NCBI GenBank assembly: GCA_013306675.1
Contig: JABLUY010000008.1
Coordinates: 1 to 64,000 of the forward strand
Reading direction: 5' to 3'
Length of the DNA: 64,000 nt
Source: Thraustochytrium sp. TN22
Lineage: Eukaryota; Sar; Bigyra; Thraustochytrida; Thraustochytriidae
Shown here: piece by piece, positions 34,637 to 44,632 of the stretch
Numbering within the stretch: the first letter of the stretch is position 1
How the letters are laid out: the number at the start of each line of letters is the position of its first letter
Program-made: the position numbers and the translations under genes
Notes under the pieces: model-generated
The model's input: the letters and a program-made list of their open reading frames with translations, nothing else
Told to the model about the DNA's origin: nothing
The model's database searches: none

Positions 34637-36862
34637 ATGACGCGGCGCGGAATCCGGCCGCTGCGGCTGTCGCTAGGCGCCGCGAGCGATGAGGAGGAGG
34701 AGGAGGAGGTTATGAGCATGGGGGCCACGCCGTCGCCAGCGCAGGCCAAGGCCGGGCGCAAGTCGGTGGCGGCGCGCGCCGCTGGCGGACCGCTGGAGGT
34801 GGACCTGGCGCAGCTGCGCAGCCTGGTGGAGGGTAGCCTGGCGGCCAACATGTGCGAAAATGCCATCTTCTTCGCGGCAAAGCTGGAGACGCTCTCCGGC
34901 GGGCAGCCGCGCGATGTGCTCCTGCTCGCGCGCGCATACTATCGCGGCAAGCAGTACCGGCGCGCTGTCCACCTGATCCAGAACCACGGCTTCCTGCAGA
35001 CGCAGCAGGAGAACCGGCGACCGGCCGGCGCGCCGCGCGTGGGCGAGAGCGGGCTCGCTTCGCGCACCGACGCGGCCGCGACGCCAGCGCGCCGCTCGCA
35101 ACCCTTCGCGCAGCGCTTCGCCATGAGCGAGGACAACTTGCTCAGTAACAGCGGCGGCCGTCGGCCGGGGAGCGCGCGGTCTTCGGTAGGCCGCAAGACC
35201 CCACGCAGCGATGCGCTCGTGGACGAAAACGTGGACTTTGTCGTCCTCGCTGTGCAGTGCCTCGTGGAGAGCGGCCAGCACGAGGAGGCGCAGGGCGTGC
35301 TGGAGCAAGTCCTTGGCGAGCTCAACACGGACCGCCTCCGCCGACGCGCGAGCCGCGTGGCCGCCATGATGCTGGCCGGCGAGACCTCCACGGCGGCTGC
35401 GCCACCGTCCTCCATGGCACAGCAGCAGGCTCTGCGCGTCGGCGCTACCTCGGGCCAGGTCAACCCGATCGCTCAGCTCTGCCTGCTGCGTGGCCGCGTC
35501 TACGAGACGCTCGACAACCGGCCGCGCGCCGCCAAGTGGTTCCGCGCTGCGCTTGTGTGCGATATCTATTGCTACGAGGCCTTCGACGCACTCATCGATA
35601 GCCAGCTACGGCCCGTCGAGGAGCGCCAGCTCATGAGCGAGCTCCACCGACACGGCGCTTTCGAGGGCGACGCCGCCTGGCTCTTCGCAGTCTACTCGAG
35701 CCGCCTTAGCAAACACGACTACAGTCAGCCGGTCGACGCGCGCTTCAAGCGCCTCGATAAGGTCGTCGCGGCGACCACCGCCACCGCCGAGCCCGGCAAG
35801 CCATTCATCGACACGCGCCTGCATCACCTCGGGAATGACCTCGACTGCGCCGCAGACCGTGCCGAATGCATCTTCCAGCAGCAGGACGCGCTCGGCGCCT
35901 ACCAGCTCACTTCCAAGATTCGTGCGCAGGACCCTTTCCACCTGCGCTGCATCAAGGTGCACCTCGCAGCGCTCGTCGAGCTCAAGCGCAAGAGCGAGCT
36001 CTTTCACACCGCGCACCGCATGGTCGACGCATACCCCTCGCTCGCCGTCAGCTGGTGCGCCGTGGCCTGCTACTACTACTGCATCGGCAAGTACGAGGCG
36101 GCGCGCCGCTTCTTCCACAAGGCTACGGCCATGGATCCCAGCATGGCCGAGGCCTGGATCGGCTTCGGCCACGCCTTCGCCGCGCAGGACGAGTCCGATC
36201 AGGCCATGGCCGCCTACCGCACCTCGTCGCGCCTCTTCACCGGCTGCCACTTGCCCGTGCTCTGCACGGCCATTGAGTACCTGCGAACCAACAACGTGCC
36301 GCTGGCCGAGCAATTTTGCCGCCAGGCCAAGGCCATGTGTGCCACTGATCCACTCGTTTTCAACGAGCTCGGCGTCGTGCACTACCGCCAGGGCCGCCTC
36401 AAGGAGGCCATTGACTGCTTCCGGGAGGGCCTCTCGCTCTGCAAGAACCAGCCCGAGCGCCTGAGGCACGCATGGGAGCCCGTCATGTTCAATCTCGCCC
36501 ACGCCTACCGCCGCCTCGGTCGCTACGACGATGCCATCCGCTACTACGAGGACGCGCTCAGCTACAACCCCAAGGAGGCCTCCATCCACGCGGCGCTTGG
36601 CCTCACCTACCACCTTCAGGGCCGCCTCGACGACGCCATTCAGAGCTACCACAGCGCCCTCGGTCTGCGTCCGGAGGACACCTTCGCGAGCGAGATGCTC
36701 GACAAGGCGCTCCATGAAGCGTACGGCAAGCCGTTTCAGATTTCCACTTTTGACGATGAGCTCGCCCACCAGGCCGGCGCAACGGCCACGTCCTCTTCTT
36801 CTTCCTCCTCCTCTCGGGCCAAGCTCTCCGGGGTGCATCTCGTCTCCACCATGGACATGTAA
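34637..36862 (+). CDS. CDC16: anaphase-promoting complex subunit CDC16/APC6
   Basis: 741 residues made largely of tetratricopeptide repeats. Near residue 55-115 LAQLRSLVEGSLAANMCENA and AIFFAAKLETLSGG, then LLARAYYRGKQYRRAVHLIQ, match the APC6/CUT9 N-terminal TPRs. A low-complexity insert (about 118-190) is followed by more TPRs and the well-conserved C-terminal arrays: ELGVVHYRQGRLKEAIDCF, then FNLAHAYRRLGRYDDAIRYY, then AALGLTYHLQGRLDDAIQSY. APC6 is a dimeric scaffold subunit of the APC/C ubiquitin ligase that drives mitotic exit. An acidic Glu run lies near residue 20. The start is an ATG preceded by CCTATC; the Ser-rich tail near the end is a low-complexity extension. APC6 is preferred over APC3/APC8 by the N-terminal match. 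Confidence 0.9.
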   Translation: MTRRGIRPLRLSLGAASDEEEEEEVMSMGATPSPAQAKAGRKSVAARAAGGPLEVDLAQLRSLVEGSLAANMCENAIFFAAKLETLSGGQPRDVLLLARAYYRGKQYRRAVHLIQNHGFLQTQQENRRPAGAPRVGESGLASRTDAAATPARRSQPFAQRFAMSEDNLLSNSGGRRPGSARSSVGRKTPRSDALVDENVDFVVLAVQCLVESGQHEEAQGVLEQVLGELNTDRLRRRASRVAAMMLAGETSTAAAPPSSMAQQQALRVGATSGQVNPIAQLCLLRGRVYETLDNRPRAAKWFRAALVCDIYCYEAFDALIDSQLRPVEERQLMSELHRHGAFEGDAAWLFAVYSSRLSKHDYSQPVDARFKRLDKVVAATTATAEPGKPFIDTRLHHLGNDLDCAADRAECIFQQQDALGAYQLTSKIRAQDPFHLRCIKVHLAALVELKRKSELFHTAHRMVDAYPSLAVSWCAVACYYYCIGKYEAARRFFHKATAMDPSMAEAWIGFGHAFAAQDESDQAMAAYRTSSRLFTGCHLPVLCTAIEYLRTNNVPLAEQFCRQAKAMCATDPLVFNELGVVHYRQGRLKEAIDCFREGLSLCKNQPERLRHAWEPVMFNLAHAYRRLGRYDDAIRYYEDALSYNPKEASIHAALGLTYHLQGRLDDAIQSYHSALGLRPEDTFASEMLDKALHEAYGKPFQISTFDDELAHQAGATATSSSSSSSSRAKLSGVHLVSTMDM

Positions 36863-37056
36863 TGTAGCTCGAACATCATTCAACAAGAAAAGAACCCATC
36901 TTGTGACTGTCTTCTGCTCCTTGCTCTTCGTCTTCTTCTTCTTCCTCCTCTTGTCAAGACACATCGCCTTCTCGCACGTGTGGCCAACGCGCGCGTGCCT
37001 CCTCTCGAGCCAAATCACACATCGATCGGCACCCAACATCATTTGGTTTGTTATTC

Positions 37057-38484
37057 TCAAGGCGCGCCGGCGCTCCCGCACATGTGGCCTACGCGCGCGT
37101 GGAGACTGGCCTTGGCCGTCTGACTCGCGCTCCGCGCCCGCTGGCCCAGTGAACGCGCAAGCGCCGTCGGGGACAGCGGCGACTTGAACCGCTCCGCCGT
37201 CGCCGCCTTGGTGTCCACGCGCAGTTGGCCTCTCTTCCCCTCCTCGTACTCCTCGTCCTCCTCCTCCTTCTTCTTCTTCTTGTTAGAATTGAGCTCCCTG
37301 GCGAGGTCTGGCAGCGCCAGACACGCAGGCCGGTCCCAGCGTGCCACGAGAGTCTCACGGTCGTAGTAGTACACCCTGCCGAGCTCGTCGGTGGCCTCCA
37401 CCCAGTCGATGCGGCCCGTGTCGCGCTCTCGCATCGCCTCCGCAATGTTCGCCTCGTCGAACCCGCTGGGTTTGCGCCAGCAGCTCACTTTCGTTGTCTC
37501 ATTGTAGTAATACATGCGACCCGTCTGCGAGTCCTTGATCTCCTGCCAGCGACCCATCGCCTCCGAACCCTTCTCCTCTTCCTCGTCGCAATCCTCGACC
37601 TCTTTCTCCTGGTGCTCCATGTTCTTGCGCTCTCCTTCGGTGTCGTCCAAAGGCATAATCACATCAAGGGTGGACAGCATAGTCGTGCGCATCGACGCAC
37701 CCGCAATATTCGCACTTGCGCGCTCCAATTCCGGAGACGACCACTTCGTCTCGTCAGCATCCTCGCCGTCCGCGCTATGCGTGTCGTCCCTGCTCGATGC
37801 GTGGCTCGACGAGCTTGAGGTCGACGGCGGCGTAGGCGTCTGCGAGGACGAAGAGTCCGCGTCGCGGCCAGCAATCTCGCTGCCTCCTGTCCCATCGCTC
37901 TCCTCAGCCGCCTGTGGAGTTACGGATTCCCGGCGACCCGAGGTACTCGTCGAGATAGAGGTCGCCGAAGACGAGCGCGACACATCTGAAGACGACGAGG
38001 AGGGCGGCTGCGGCGAGCTGGATGACGAGGAACCGAGGTCACCGTCGTCACTGTCGACATGGCGGGTTCCAACCTGCATTTGGACGCCCCCCTTCTCCAC
38101 GTGCAGGCCTGGGGACTCTGGCGTGGAGGGCTCGATCGGTGCAAGATCCGAGTCCGGATCCGGAGCCGACCTTTTCCCTTCCTTGCGCCTGCTCTCGGCG
38201 ATTTGCGACGACCAGTGCTCCAGCATCTCTGCGGCCGCGGTCGAATCGTCCTCCAGACTAACCTCGACAAATTCCGAGCTCGCGCGTCCCGCCTTCGCGT
38301 CCGCCTCCTCCTTTACCTGCTCGTTCCCCCTCGCCACGCCCGGGCGGCGCATCTCCGGCAGCTCCGTGCCGCGCGGCGCGTCGTCCTGGTTCCCACCGCT
38401 GCGCCGCCGCCTCGCGCTCCAAAAGGAGAAGCATGAGCAGCACACCGGCTGCGCCAGGAGCTCCTCGCCGCTCTCGTCCGCCAT
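37057..38484 (-). CDS. protein with two WW domains in a long disordered acidic context
   Basis: 475 residues from the ATG at 38484. The N-terminus has a Cys/aromatic patch (VCCSCFSFW) and then ~280 residues rich in Ser, Glu, Asp and Pro, surely disordered. WW domain 1 is at about residues 309-340 (WQEIKDSQTGRMYYYNETTK, second aromatic in SCWRKP). WW domain 2 is at about 356-388 (DWVEATDELGRVYYYDRETL, then ARWDRP). A basic Lys run and Arg/Ala-rich tail follow. WW domains bind proline-rich or phospho-Ser/Thr-Pro ligands. The two tandem WWs resemble those of splicing factors such as PRP40/FBP11, but no FF domains follow. The N-terminal cysteines might be palmitoylated. An adaptor role is likely; partner unknown. 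Confidence 0.75.
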   Translation of the reverse strand: MADESGEELLAQPVCCSCFSFWSARRRRSGGNQDDAPRGTELPEMRRPGVARGNEQVKEEADAKAGRASSEFVEVSLEDDSTAAAEMLEHWSSQIAESRRKEGKRSAPDPDSDLAPIEPSTPESPGLHVEKGGVQMQVGTRHVDSDDGDLGSSSSSSPQPPSSSSSDVSRSSSATSISTSTSGRRESVTPQAAEESDGTGGSEIAGRDADSSSSQTPTPPSTSSSSSHASSRDDTHSADGEDADETKWSSPELERASANIAGASMRTTMLSTLDVIMPLDDTEGERKNMEHQEKEVEDCDEEEEKGSEAMGRWQEIKDSQTGRMYYYNETTKVSCWRKPSGFDEANIAEAMRERDTGRIDWVEATDELGRVYYYDRETLVARWDRPACLALPDLARELNSNKKKKKEEEDEEYEEGKRGQLRVDTKAATAERFKSPLSPTALARSLGQRARSASQTAKASLHARVGHMCGSAGAP

Positions 38485-38924
38485 CGCGCTCGCGCCCGCC
38501 GCACTCTGCCACCGCGCAGGCCAGGCCAGTCGCCCGTCGGCGAGAATGCAAGCGAGCGGACGAAAGAGAGCGCGCACACCAACCCGTCACGTTGCGAGAC
38601 TCGAAGAGAGAGAGAGAGAAAACGAGAGAAAACGAGAGAGAGAAAAAAACGAGCCACTGCCAGTGCGCACGCGCCTGGGTACACACCGTATCAGTGATCG
38701 TGCGCTTGCTTGCTTGCTCGCGTCAGGAGTCTCCAAGTCGCAGTCAGCGGCGCCGCTTCCTGCAGCAACGACTCCTTCGCCTCCGCCGGTCTGATCCGTC
38801 GCGCGGCCGCTAGCAAAGCTGTGGCGGCGGCCGTTCGAGGCCCGCCGCGCGGCCGCGCGCGCGCTACGCTGCACCGCAGCGCGCCGGCTGCGCCGCGTCG
38901 CGCCGCGCTGTGCAAGTTGCCGCT
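38485..38924. other. divergent promoter region with (GA)n tracts
   Basis: 440 bp between the WW gene (-) and the dynein-like gene (+). GA-rich runs at about 38605-38656 and a short (CTTG)n at about 38705-38717. No gene. Confidence 0.6.
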
Positions 38925-41900
38925 ATGCAAGCGTACACGGCCACCAAGGCCGAGCAGGCGCGGCAAAAGCTCTTCCGCAGCATCCAGAAGACGCGCGAGG
39001 AGGTGCTGGACTGGCGGCACGGGGAGCAGCAACGCAGCGCCGAAAGGAGCGTGCCCACGCACGTCGTGAGACCCGTGAGGCCGCCGCGGCTGCCGGGCGC
39101 CGCGCGGCGCGTGGACTCGCTGCGCCAGCAGCGCGTGCGAGAGGCGCTGCAGGTGGCCAAGGCCGGCGCCGCGCTCCATGCGCCGGGATCGGGGGGCGCG
39201 GCCGCTGCCGAGATTGTTGAGAGGGCGGCCGCCGCCATCGACCCTCGCGACGAGGACACTATTCTGCGCTACGCGGGCCCATCGTGCAGCGCGCCTGACG
39301 GCGCCAGGGCGCCCACGGACGCTGCGCGAGGTACACACGCGCATGCGCTCTATTACGTCGGTTCCGGCGTGTCCAAGTGGCGCCCGTGCGTCCTTCACGC
39401 CTTTCGTGGCGACCACTATGTTATTTCCTGGGCAGACGAGGAAGTTCCGGAGGCGCCGCCGAGCGCCAACAAGGCTGGGACGCCAAAGACCGCGTCTCCC
39501 ACTCAACAGAGCCCCGCGGAATCTCCTCTGGATGCTGAGGGATTCCGCACCCATGAGGTGGCGTGGACGCGGATCTGGCGAAGCGACGCCGAGTCCCTTC
39601 CGGAGCACGAGGCGCGCCTTGCGTCGCTGCGCGCCGCTGTCGTGGCGTCCGTGAGGCGTTTCGTCACGGACGTCGGCGTGGTCGACCAGCAGGACGCCCC
39701 GGACGCCGCCTGCGATCCGTCGGCGCCCTTTCTTTCCGAGATGGTTGGCCCCATCGCGCCCGGTGTGATCCAGCGCCTGGTCCTCCAGGCCAAGCCCGTG
39801 GTGCGACCCTATTGCTCCGGACTCCCACAGTATTACGCCCCGACGGCGAACTCCCCGGCACTGTGGCGCAGCGTGCTTGAGGAGGTGCACAGCACTTATT
39901 TACAGGCACAGTACCTGGCTGGCGTGCGCTGGAAGCTTCCGCGCCCACCCAATCCAGAGACGACGCTCAAGATGGCACAGAGTCATGCTCAGGGACGCGT
40001 CCAGGCGCTCGTGGCCTTCCACGCCACGCACGCGCTCGTGGGCGATCCCGACGCACTTGCGGCATTGCGCAAAATCAACGCGGTCAATCTGGACTTTGAG
40101 CACGGCACTGAGCTGTGCGACCTGCGCTTCGGCCACCGGCCCATGGACCTGCGGGCTTTCGCAGCGCGACAGGAGAACTGGACGAGCCGCGTCAGCGCCA
40201 AGACGCGATCCAGCTGGATCGTTGCGGTCTACGACGCCCTCCTCAAACACGTCGTGCATAAGCCACGCTTCAGCGAGACGCGCCGGCGAGGCAAGGAGCT
40301 GGCCAGGCTCATGAGCCTCGTGCAATGCATGCTCCGCGGCGCGCTGGCGCGCCTCGTTCAGCGCTCGCTCAAGGAATTCGAACATCGTTTCTTGCAGGCA
40401 ACGGCGCCCATTTTTGCCCTGGACGCCAAGCTCAAGGTGCTCTCGCACGAGAGGGCGCTCGAGGCGCGGCGCCAGACCCAGACGCACGCCGCACGCCGCC
40501 AGCGGCTCACGATGCTTGATGAGAGCGACTTCGTGCTGCAGCGACGGCTTGCGTTCGACGACAAGGGCGCCTCGAGCCTCGAGCAGAACGCCTCGGGGGA
40601 CGATGAAGGTCTGGAGCTCGGCCAGGCAACCCAGTTTTCCGTGGAACTCACGCCCTCCTCAACCGCATGCATAGAGGAGGTCCAGGTCTGCGTTCGGTAC
40701 ATAGCGGAGAGCGTCCAGCGCTTTCCCCGCATCGACGCGCTCGTGCTGGACGACCCGTACGCGCCTGAATCCGAGGAGGTGGATTTTGGCCTCCTAATGG
40801 CCGCGGAGGCCACGCCGCGCGCTGTGGCGGAGCGCATCGCACGGTCGATGGCCCCGCCCGCGGACGCCTGCGAGACGAGCTGCGGGAGGCTCGAAGCCCA
40901 CCTCCAAAGCATTTTGAACGTGCCCGAGGCACTGGCCCGGGGCCAGGCACTCATGGAATTGGGCGACACCATGACCTCGGAGCAGCGCTTCGGCGCCTTC
41001 GCCTTCAGCACCCGCAACCTGCAGGCGCGTCTTGCTGCGGAGGCTTCGAGCATTCGCGGGCAATATTTTGCCGGCGTGCTCGCTGAGGCGGCCGAGCACT
41101 GCAAGGCCATTTCAGGCGAGTACGAGGAGGCGCGTGCGAAGCTCGCCGTGGTCGCCCGGAGCTCCGAGGACCTGGAGCGCGTGCTGCGCGAGCTGCAGGA
41201 GGTGCCTAGCAAGGCCGCACAGCTTGAGGAGGCCATCGCTGCGCACGTCATCCCGCCGTACGCGCTCGTGGAACGCGAGCGATTCGTCGTGGCCCCAGAC
41301 GTGTGGGCCGCGCAATGGGAGGTCCGCGGGCTCCCCAAGAAGCTGCTCGTGCGCGCACAGCGCGTGAACGAGGACATCACGTCGCGCAAGGTGGAGATTT
41401 GCAAAGAGCTGAACGAGCTCGTCGCGCGCCACCTCCGAGTCCTGGCCGGCTACGAGCGCCACGTGGCGGCAGTCAGTGGGTACAGCGATCTGGAGCGCAT
41501 CGAGGACTACGCCGTCAAGACATCGCTGCTGGAGGAAAATGTAGAAGACGCGCGCGAGAAGGCGCGCGAGCTGGCGAGCCGCTGCAAAATTGTGGGCATG
41601 GCGGAGCTGACGAGCGAGATGGAGGCGAAGGCCACGGCGCTGCGCACGCGCGTCGCACCCGTGGCGGCCATGTGGAGCGCCGCGGCCGATATAAGCGAGA
41701 TCACAGCGCGCTGGCACCGCGGCTCGCTCCTGAAGCTGGAGGTGAACGAGCTCGTGGAGCGCGTGCGCATCATCGTCGAGGAGAACTTGCCGCGCGACGG
41801 CGAGTTCGCGAACCACGCTGTGTCAGCCTGGGTGCGGCAACGCGCCAAGGAGATGGGCGAGAGCGAGCGTCTCGTGCGCGCTCTGACCTCGCGCGGCCTG

Positions 41901-44507
41901 CAGCACCATCACTGGGTACAGTTCGCCGAGGCGCACGGGACGGCAGTGTTTGAGCCGACGTTTGACTCGACTCTCGAGACTGTCGTCCGCAAGCACCCGG
42001 CAGTGGTGCACTATTTGGACGACCTGTGCGCACTCGCCGAGGTGGCAAGCACAGAGTACCGGTACGAGCAGATACTGGACGACATGGAAACGCAGCTGCG
42101 GCGGCTCCTGGAGGAGCCCACCACCAAGGTGTGGGAGGTTGAGGTCTTGGTGCAGGAGCACCTGAGCAAGATCGCCGAGATGCGCGTGGAAGAGCACACC
42201 GAGTCGCTTCGCCCGCGGCTGCGCTTGTGGGAAGAGCGAGTCAAGGACCGGCTGCGCCTTGTGCAACAGCGCGCGCGCGAATGCAGGCGCGCGCGTCTCG
42301 AGGTCCTTTCCACCTGGCGGCGTCAGGAGGCGCGTCTGTGCTTTGTGAGCGACCCTGACCTGCTCGAGTTCCTGGGGCCGGTCTTGATTGGCGATGCCCC
42401 GGAAGCCATCGCCAACGAGGCCAAAACGCCACCGCAGGTGCGCGACCCGTTCCGAGTGCTGCGGCTACTGTACCCGTGGTACGGCGTGCCGGCGCTCATC
42501 CATGACCGTGTGCAGGCGCGCAAGCGCGATCTGTTTCGGCCTGCCTCTGAGGCCGGGTCCTCGTCGGGCTCGGGGCGCGGGAGGACTTACTTTGCGGCGC
42601 TCACGAACGATGCCGGGGAGAATTTCATGCTTGGCAAGCCGTGCAGCGGGTCGACCCTGGACGCTGTGGACGATGCGGTTGTCGTCATGGTGAGGGAGCG
42701 CACCTTTAGCGCGCTGCAAGAGTTCAATACTCAGATGGAGCTGGGCCAGGACTTGCAGGGCTGGGTACAGGGCTCGCCGCGGCAGGTGGCGACGCTCGCG
42801 CTGCGCATCGCGTTGCCCAAAATGACTCCTGTGCAGCGGGAGTGGGTCCGCTCGGCGCTCGTGGCGGCACGCGAGGCGGTCGTATGCGGCTCCTCTGCGT
42901 CGCCAGGTGACCCGAAGCGGCAGTTTGCCACGGCCGAGACGCTGCTGAGCGTGGCGGAAAATCACTGGCAGACGACCGAGGTGGACCCAGGTGCTGTCTT
43001 CCAGTTCTCGTATGACGAGAGCTGCGACAGCGTCGCCGTCGAGTTCGAAAACGTCAAGCTGCACCATGGCTTCGAGGTGGTGAGCGGGCTGCTGCCGCCG
43101 CTCCTGTACGTGCCCTCGATGCGGTGGCAGTTCTCGGTGACACGGGCTTTCCACCGCGCGTGCGAGTCCCTGGCCCTGGAGGACCGCGCGTGCGACCACC
43201 TGCGCGTGGTGGCTGCGGAGCTCGGCCGGCACTGCCGCGCGCTCGTGTGCCAGTCACTGGAGGACCTCCTGCGCGCGCAGCAGGGCGTGCGCCGCATGAA
43301 CTGGTGGACTGTGCTCCGCGAGCAGAGCAGCTGGGCCTCGCTCCTGCACTACGCGCCGGACGCACGCAACCTGCTCGTCAGCACGCGAAAACCGAAGCTA
43401 CCCGCCTCGGTGGCCGCAAAGCTTCGGCCCTGCGCGGTGAACGTGGACGTGGACGTGCTGCGGAAGCAAGGCCTGCTCCCGTCGCTGCGCGGCAAGGAGG
43501 GGGCGACCGAGTCGTCGACGTCATCGTCGTCGTCGCGGCGGCGCGGGTCTCGCGGGAACGCGGAGAGCGGCATGCGGCGCGTGCGCCGGGGTCGCGAGTC
43601 CGCGCTCCTCGAGGGCGACGGGGAGCACGTGCTAAGCTTGTACACGACCGCGTACGCGGACGCGCGCGCCTGGGAGCGTAAGGTGAAGGAGTTTTTGCGG
43701 CGCGTCTCGGAGAAAGCCTGGGCAGGCGCTCCCTCGCGCATCGTGGTTCACGATGCGGTCCTCCCGGACGGACGGCCGAGGAACCCGGAGTGCGCCGATC
43801 TCCTGGCGAGGCTGCAGGACCCGGCCGTCACAAGCGAGGTGGAATGGGTCTTTGTCAATCGGGCGTACGATTTCGAGCCGCAGGTTCTGACGGTGCACGG
43901 GGTACCGCAGCCGGTCACCTCACTGACCCTGGTTCTTCTCGACAAGAGCCCGGAGCGGCGCGCGGTGCTGCAGCCATTGGTGGAGGTCCCCGGAGAGCTG
44001 GCGCTCCAGGAGGCGAACGAACGCGGCAAGAGCGAGCCGCTCCGCATCGTGTGCTTCGCGGACTCGCCGGAGCTCGCCGCGCTGGAGGCGGACTTCCCGC
44101 GCGTGCGCCGTTCGGCGGCCCGCGTGCGTCTGGAGCCATGGTGGTTGTCCCGGGACGGCCTGGTGGCGCGCAGCGGCTCACGGGACGAAGCGGTGGTGCA
44201 CGCTCTGGTCGACGCCTTCCTGGCGACTTTGGCCGTGACGCCTGGCGTCCAGCCGGAGGATTATTATGCGCTCGAGCGCCGCGTTCGCGAGATGCTTCCA
44301 GTGAGGCTGCAGGAAGCGACACGTAGATGCGCCGATTTGACGGCTGCCGTGCACGATCGCGAACCGGGTGGCGACGAGGGCGACGGGCAAGAGCAGCGCA
44401 ATCAGCTCCGGGAGGTGCTGGACCAGCTGCAGAACTTGCCGCGTGTGGTGGCGGACGAGGCGTGCCAGCTCATCATGCAGGAGCGCGGTTTTGCCACTTC
44501 TGAATAG
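38925..44507 (+). CDS. dynein heavy-chain-like protein: stem and linker with eroded AAA modules
   Basis: 1860 residues from the first ATG at 38925. The N-terminal ~900 residues are a helical stem. Around residue 905-1010 the order of features follows the dynein linker (DHC_N2), including ALTSRGLQHHHWVQF, where dyneins have a PRHW motif. STWRRQEARLCFVSDPDLLEF at about 1126-1146 corresponds to the KR...PRFYFLSNDDLLEIL block. Beyond it, LLYVPSMRWQFSV (about 1390) sits where AAA1 begins (LVITPLTDR). EVEWVFVNRAYDFEPQVLTV (about 1635) and FADSPELAALEADFPRV (about 1708) resemble the AAA2 blocks VDAVWIENMNTVLDDN and ASPATVSR. No GxxGxGKT loop, AAA3-6 or stalk is present. This looks like a host dynein relative that lost motor activity and ends after AAA2. 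Possible roles: axonemal scaffold. The dynein link rests on motif order I judged by eye. Confidence 0.6.
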   Translation: MQAYTATKAEQARQKLFRSIQKTREEVLDWRHGEQQRSAERSVPTHVVRPVRPPRLPGAARRVDSLRQQRVREALQVAKAGAALHAPGSGGAAAAEIVERAAAAIDPRDEDTILRYAGPSCSAPDGARAPTDAARGTHAHALYYVGSGVSKWRPCVLHAFRGDHYVISWADEEVPEAPPSANKAGTPKTASPTQQSPAESPLDAEGFRTHEVAWTRIWRSDAESLPEHEARLASLRAAVVASVRRFVTDVGVVDQQDAPDAACDPSAPFLSEMVGPIAPGVIQRLVLQAKPVVRPYCSGLPQYYAPTANSPALWRSVLEEVHSTYLQAQYLAGVRWKLPRPPNPETTLKMAQSHAQGRVQALVAFHATHALVGDPDALAALRKINAVNLDFEHGTELCDLRFGHRPMDLRAFAARQENWTSRVSAKTRSSWIVAVYDALLKHVVHKPRFSETRRRGKELARLMSLVQCMLRGALARLVQRSLKEFEHRFLQATAPIFALDAKLKVLSHERALEARRQTQTHAARRQRLTMLDESDFVLQRRLAFDDKGASSLEQNASGDDEGLELGQATQFSVELTPSSTACIEEVQVCVRYIAESVQRFPRIDALVLDDPYAPESEEVDFGLLMAAEATPRAVAERIARSMAPPADACETSCGRLEAHLQSILNVPEALARGQALMELGDTMTSEQRFGAFAFSTRNLQARLAAEASSIRGQYFAGVLAEAAEHCKAISGEYEEARAKLAVVARSSEDLERVLRELQEVPSKAAQLEEAIAAHVIPPYALVERERFVVAPDVWAAQWEVRGLPKKLLVRAQRVNEDITSRKVEICKELNELVARHLRVLAGYERHVAAVSGYSDLERIEDYAVKTSLLEENVEDAREKARELASRCKIVGMAELTSEMEAKATALRTRVAPVAAMWSAAADISEITARWHRGSLLKLEVNELVERVRIIVEENLPRDGEFANHAVSAWVRQRAKEMGESERLVRALTSRGLQHHHWVQFAEAHGTAVFEPTFDSTLETVVRKHPAVVHYLDDLCALAEVASTEYRYEQILDDMETQLRRLLEEPTTKVWEVEVLVQEHLSKIAEMRVEEHTESLRPRLRLWEERVKDRLRLVQQRARECRRARLEVLSTWRRQEARLCFVSDPDLLEFLGPVLIGDAPEAIANEAKTPPQVRDPFRVLRLLYPWYGVPALIHDRVQARKRDLFRPASEAGSSSGSGRGRTYFAALTNDAGENFMLGKPCSGSTLDAVDDAVVVMVRERTFSALQEFNTQMELGQDLQGWVQGSPRQVATLALRIALPKMTPVQREWVRSALVAAREAVVCGSSASPGDPKRQFATAETLLSVAENHWQTTEVDPGAVFQFSYDESCDSVAVEFENVKLHHGFEVVSGLLPPLLYVPSMRWQFSVTRAFHRACESLALEDRACDHLRVVAAELGRHCRALVCQSLEDLLRAQQGVRRMNWWTVLREQSSWASLLHYAPDARNLLVSTRKPKLPASVAAKLRPCAVNVDVDVLRKQGLLPSLRGKEGATESSTSSSSSRRRGSRGNAESGMRRVRRGRESALLEGDGEHVLSLYTTAYADARAWERKVKEFLRRVSEKAWAGAPSRIVVHDAVLPDGRPRNPECADLLARLQDPAVTSEVEWVFVNRAYDFEPQVLTVHGVPQPVTSLTLVLLDKSPERRAVLQPLVEVPGELALQEANERGKSEPLRIVCFADSPELAALEADFPRVRRSAARVRLEPWWLSRDGLVARSGSRDEAVVHALVDAFLATLAVTPGVQPEDYYALERRVREMLPVRLQEATRRCADLTAAVHDREPGGDEGDGQEQRNQLREVLDQLQNLPRVVADEACQLIMQERGFATSE

Positions 44508-44632
44508 AAAACTACCATTTCAGCACAAAAAAAACTTACAAGAAAGGCTCTCCCTTTGTTTGCTTTGGTCCTCCTTTGGCAGTCGTTGCATACTCCTATC
44601 TCTCACATGTCAGTCAGGCCCGGGCTGATCTC
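44508..44632. other. short convergent gap
   Basis: Only 125 bp between the ends of the dynein-like gene (+) and the S28 peptidase gene (-). It is A-rich just after 44507 (a run of eight A near 44525). The two 3' UTRs probably overlap. Confidence 0.6.

Noticed and set aside
33181-34692. 503-residue + strand frame across RPL13A and the CTG tract
   Set aside because: Runs antisense through a certain ribosomal protein gene and then through simple repeat. No start context or domain.
35606-37081. 491-residue minus-strand frame opposite CDC16
   Set aside because: Antisense shadow of TPR-coding sequence.
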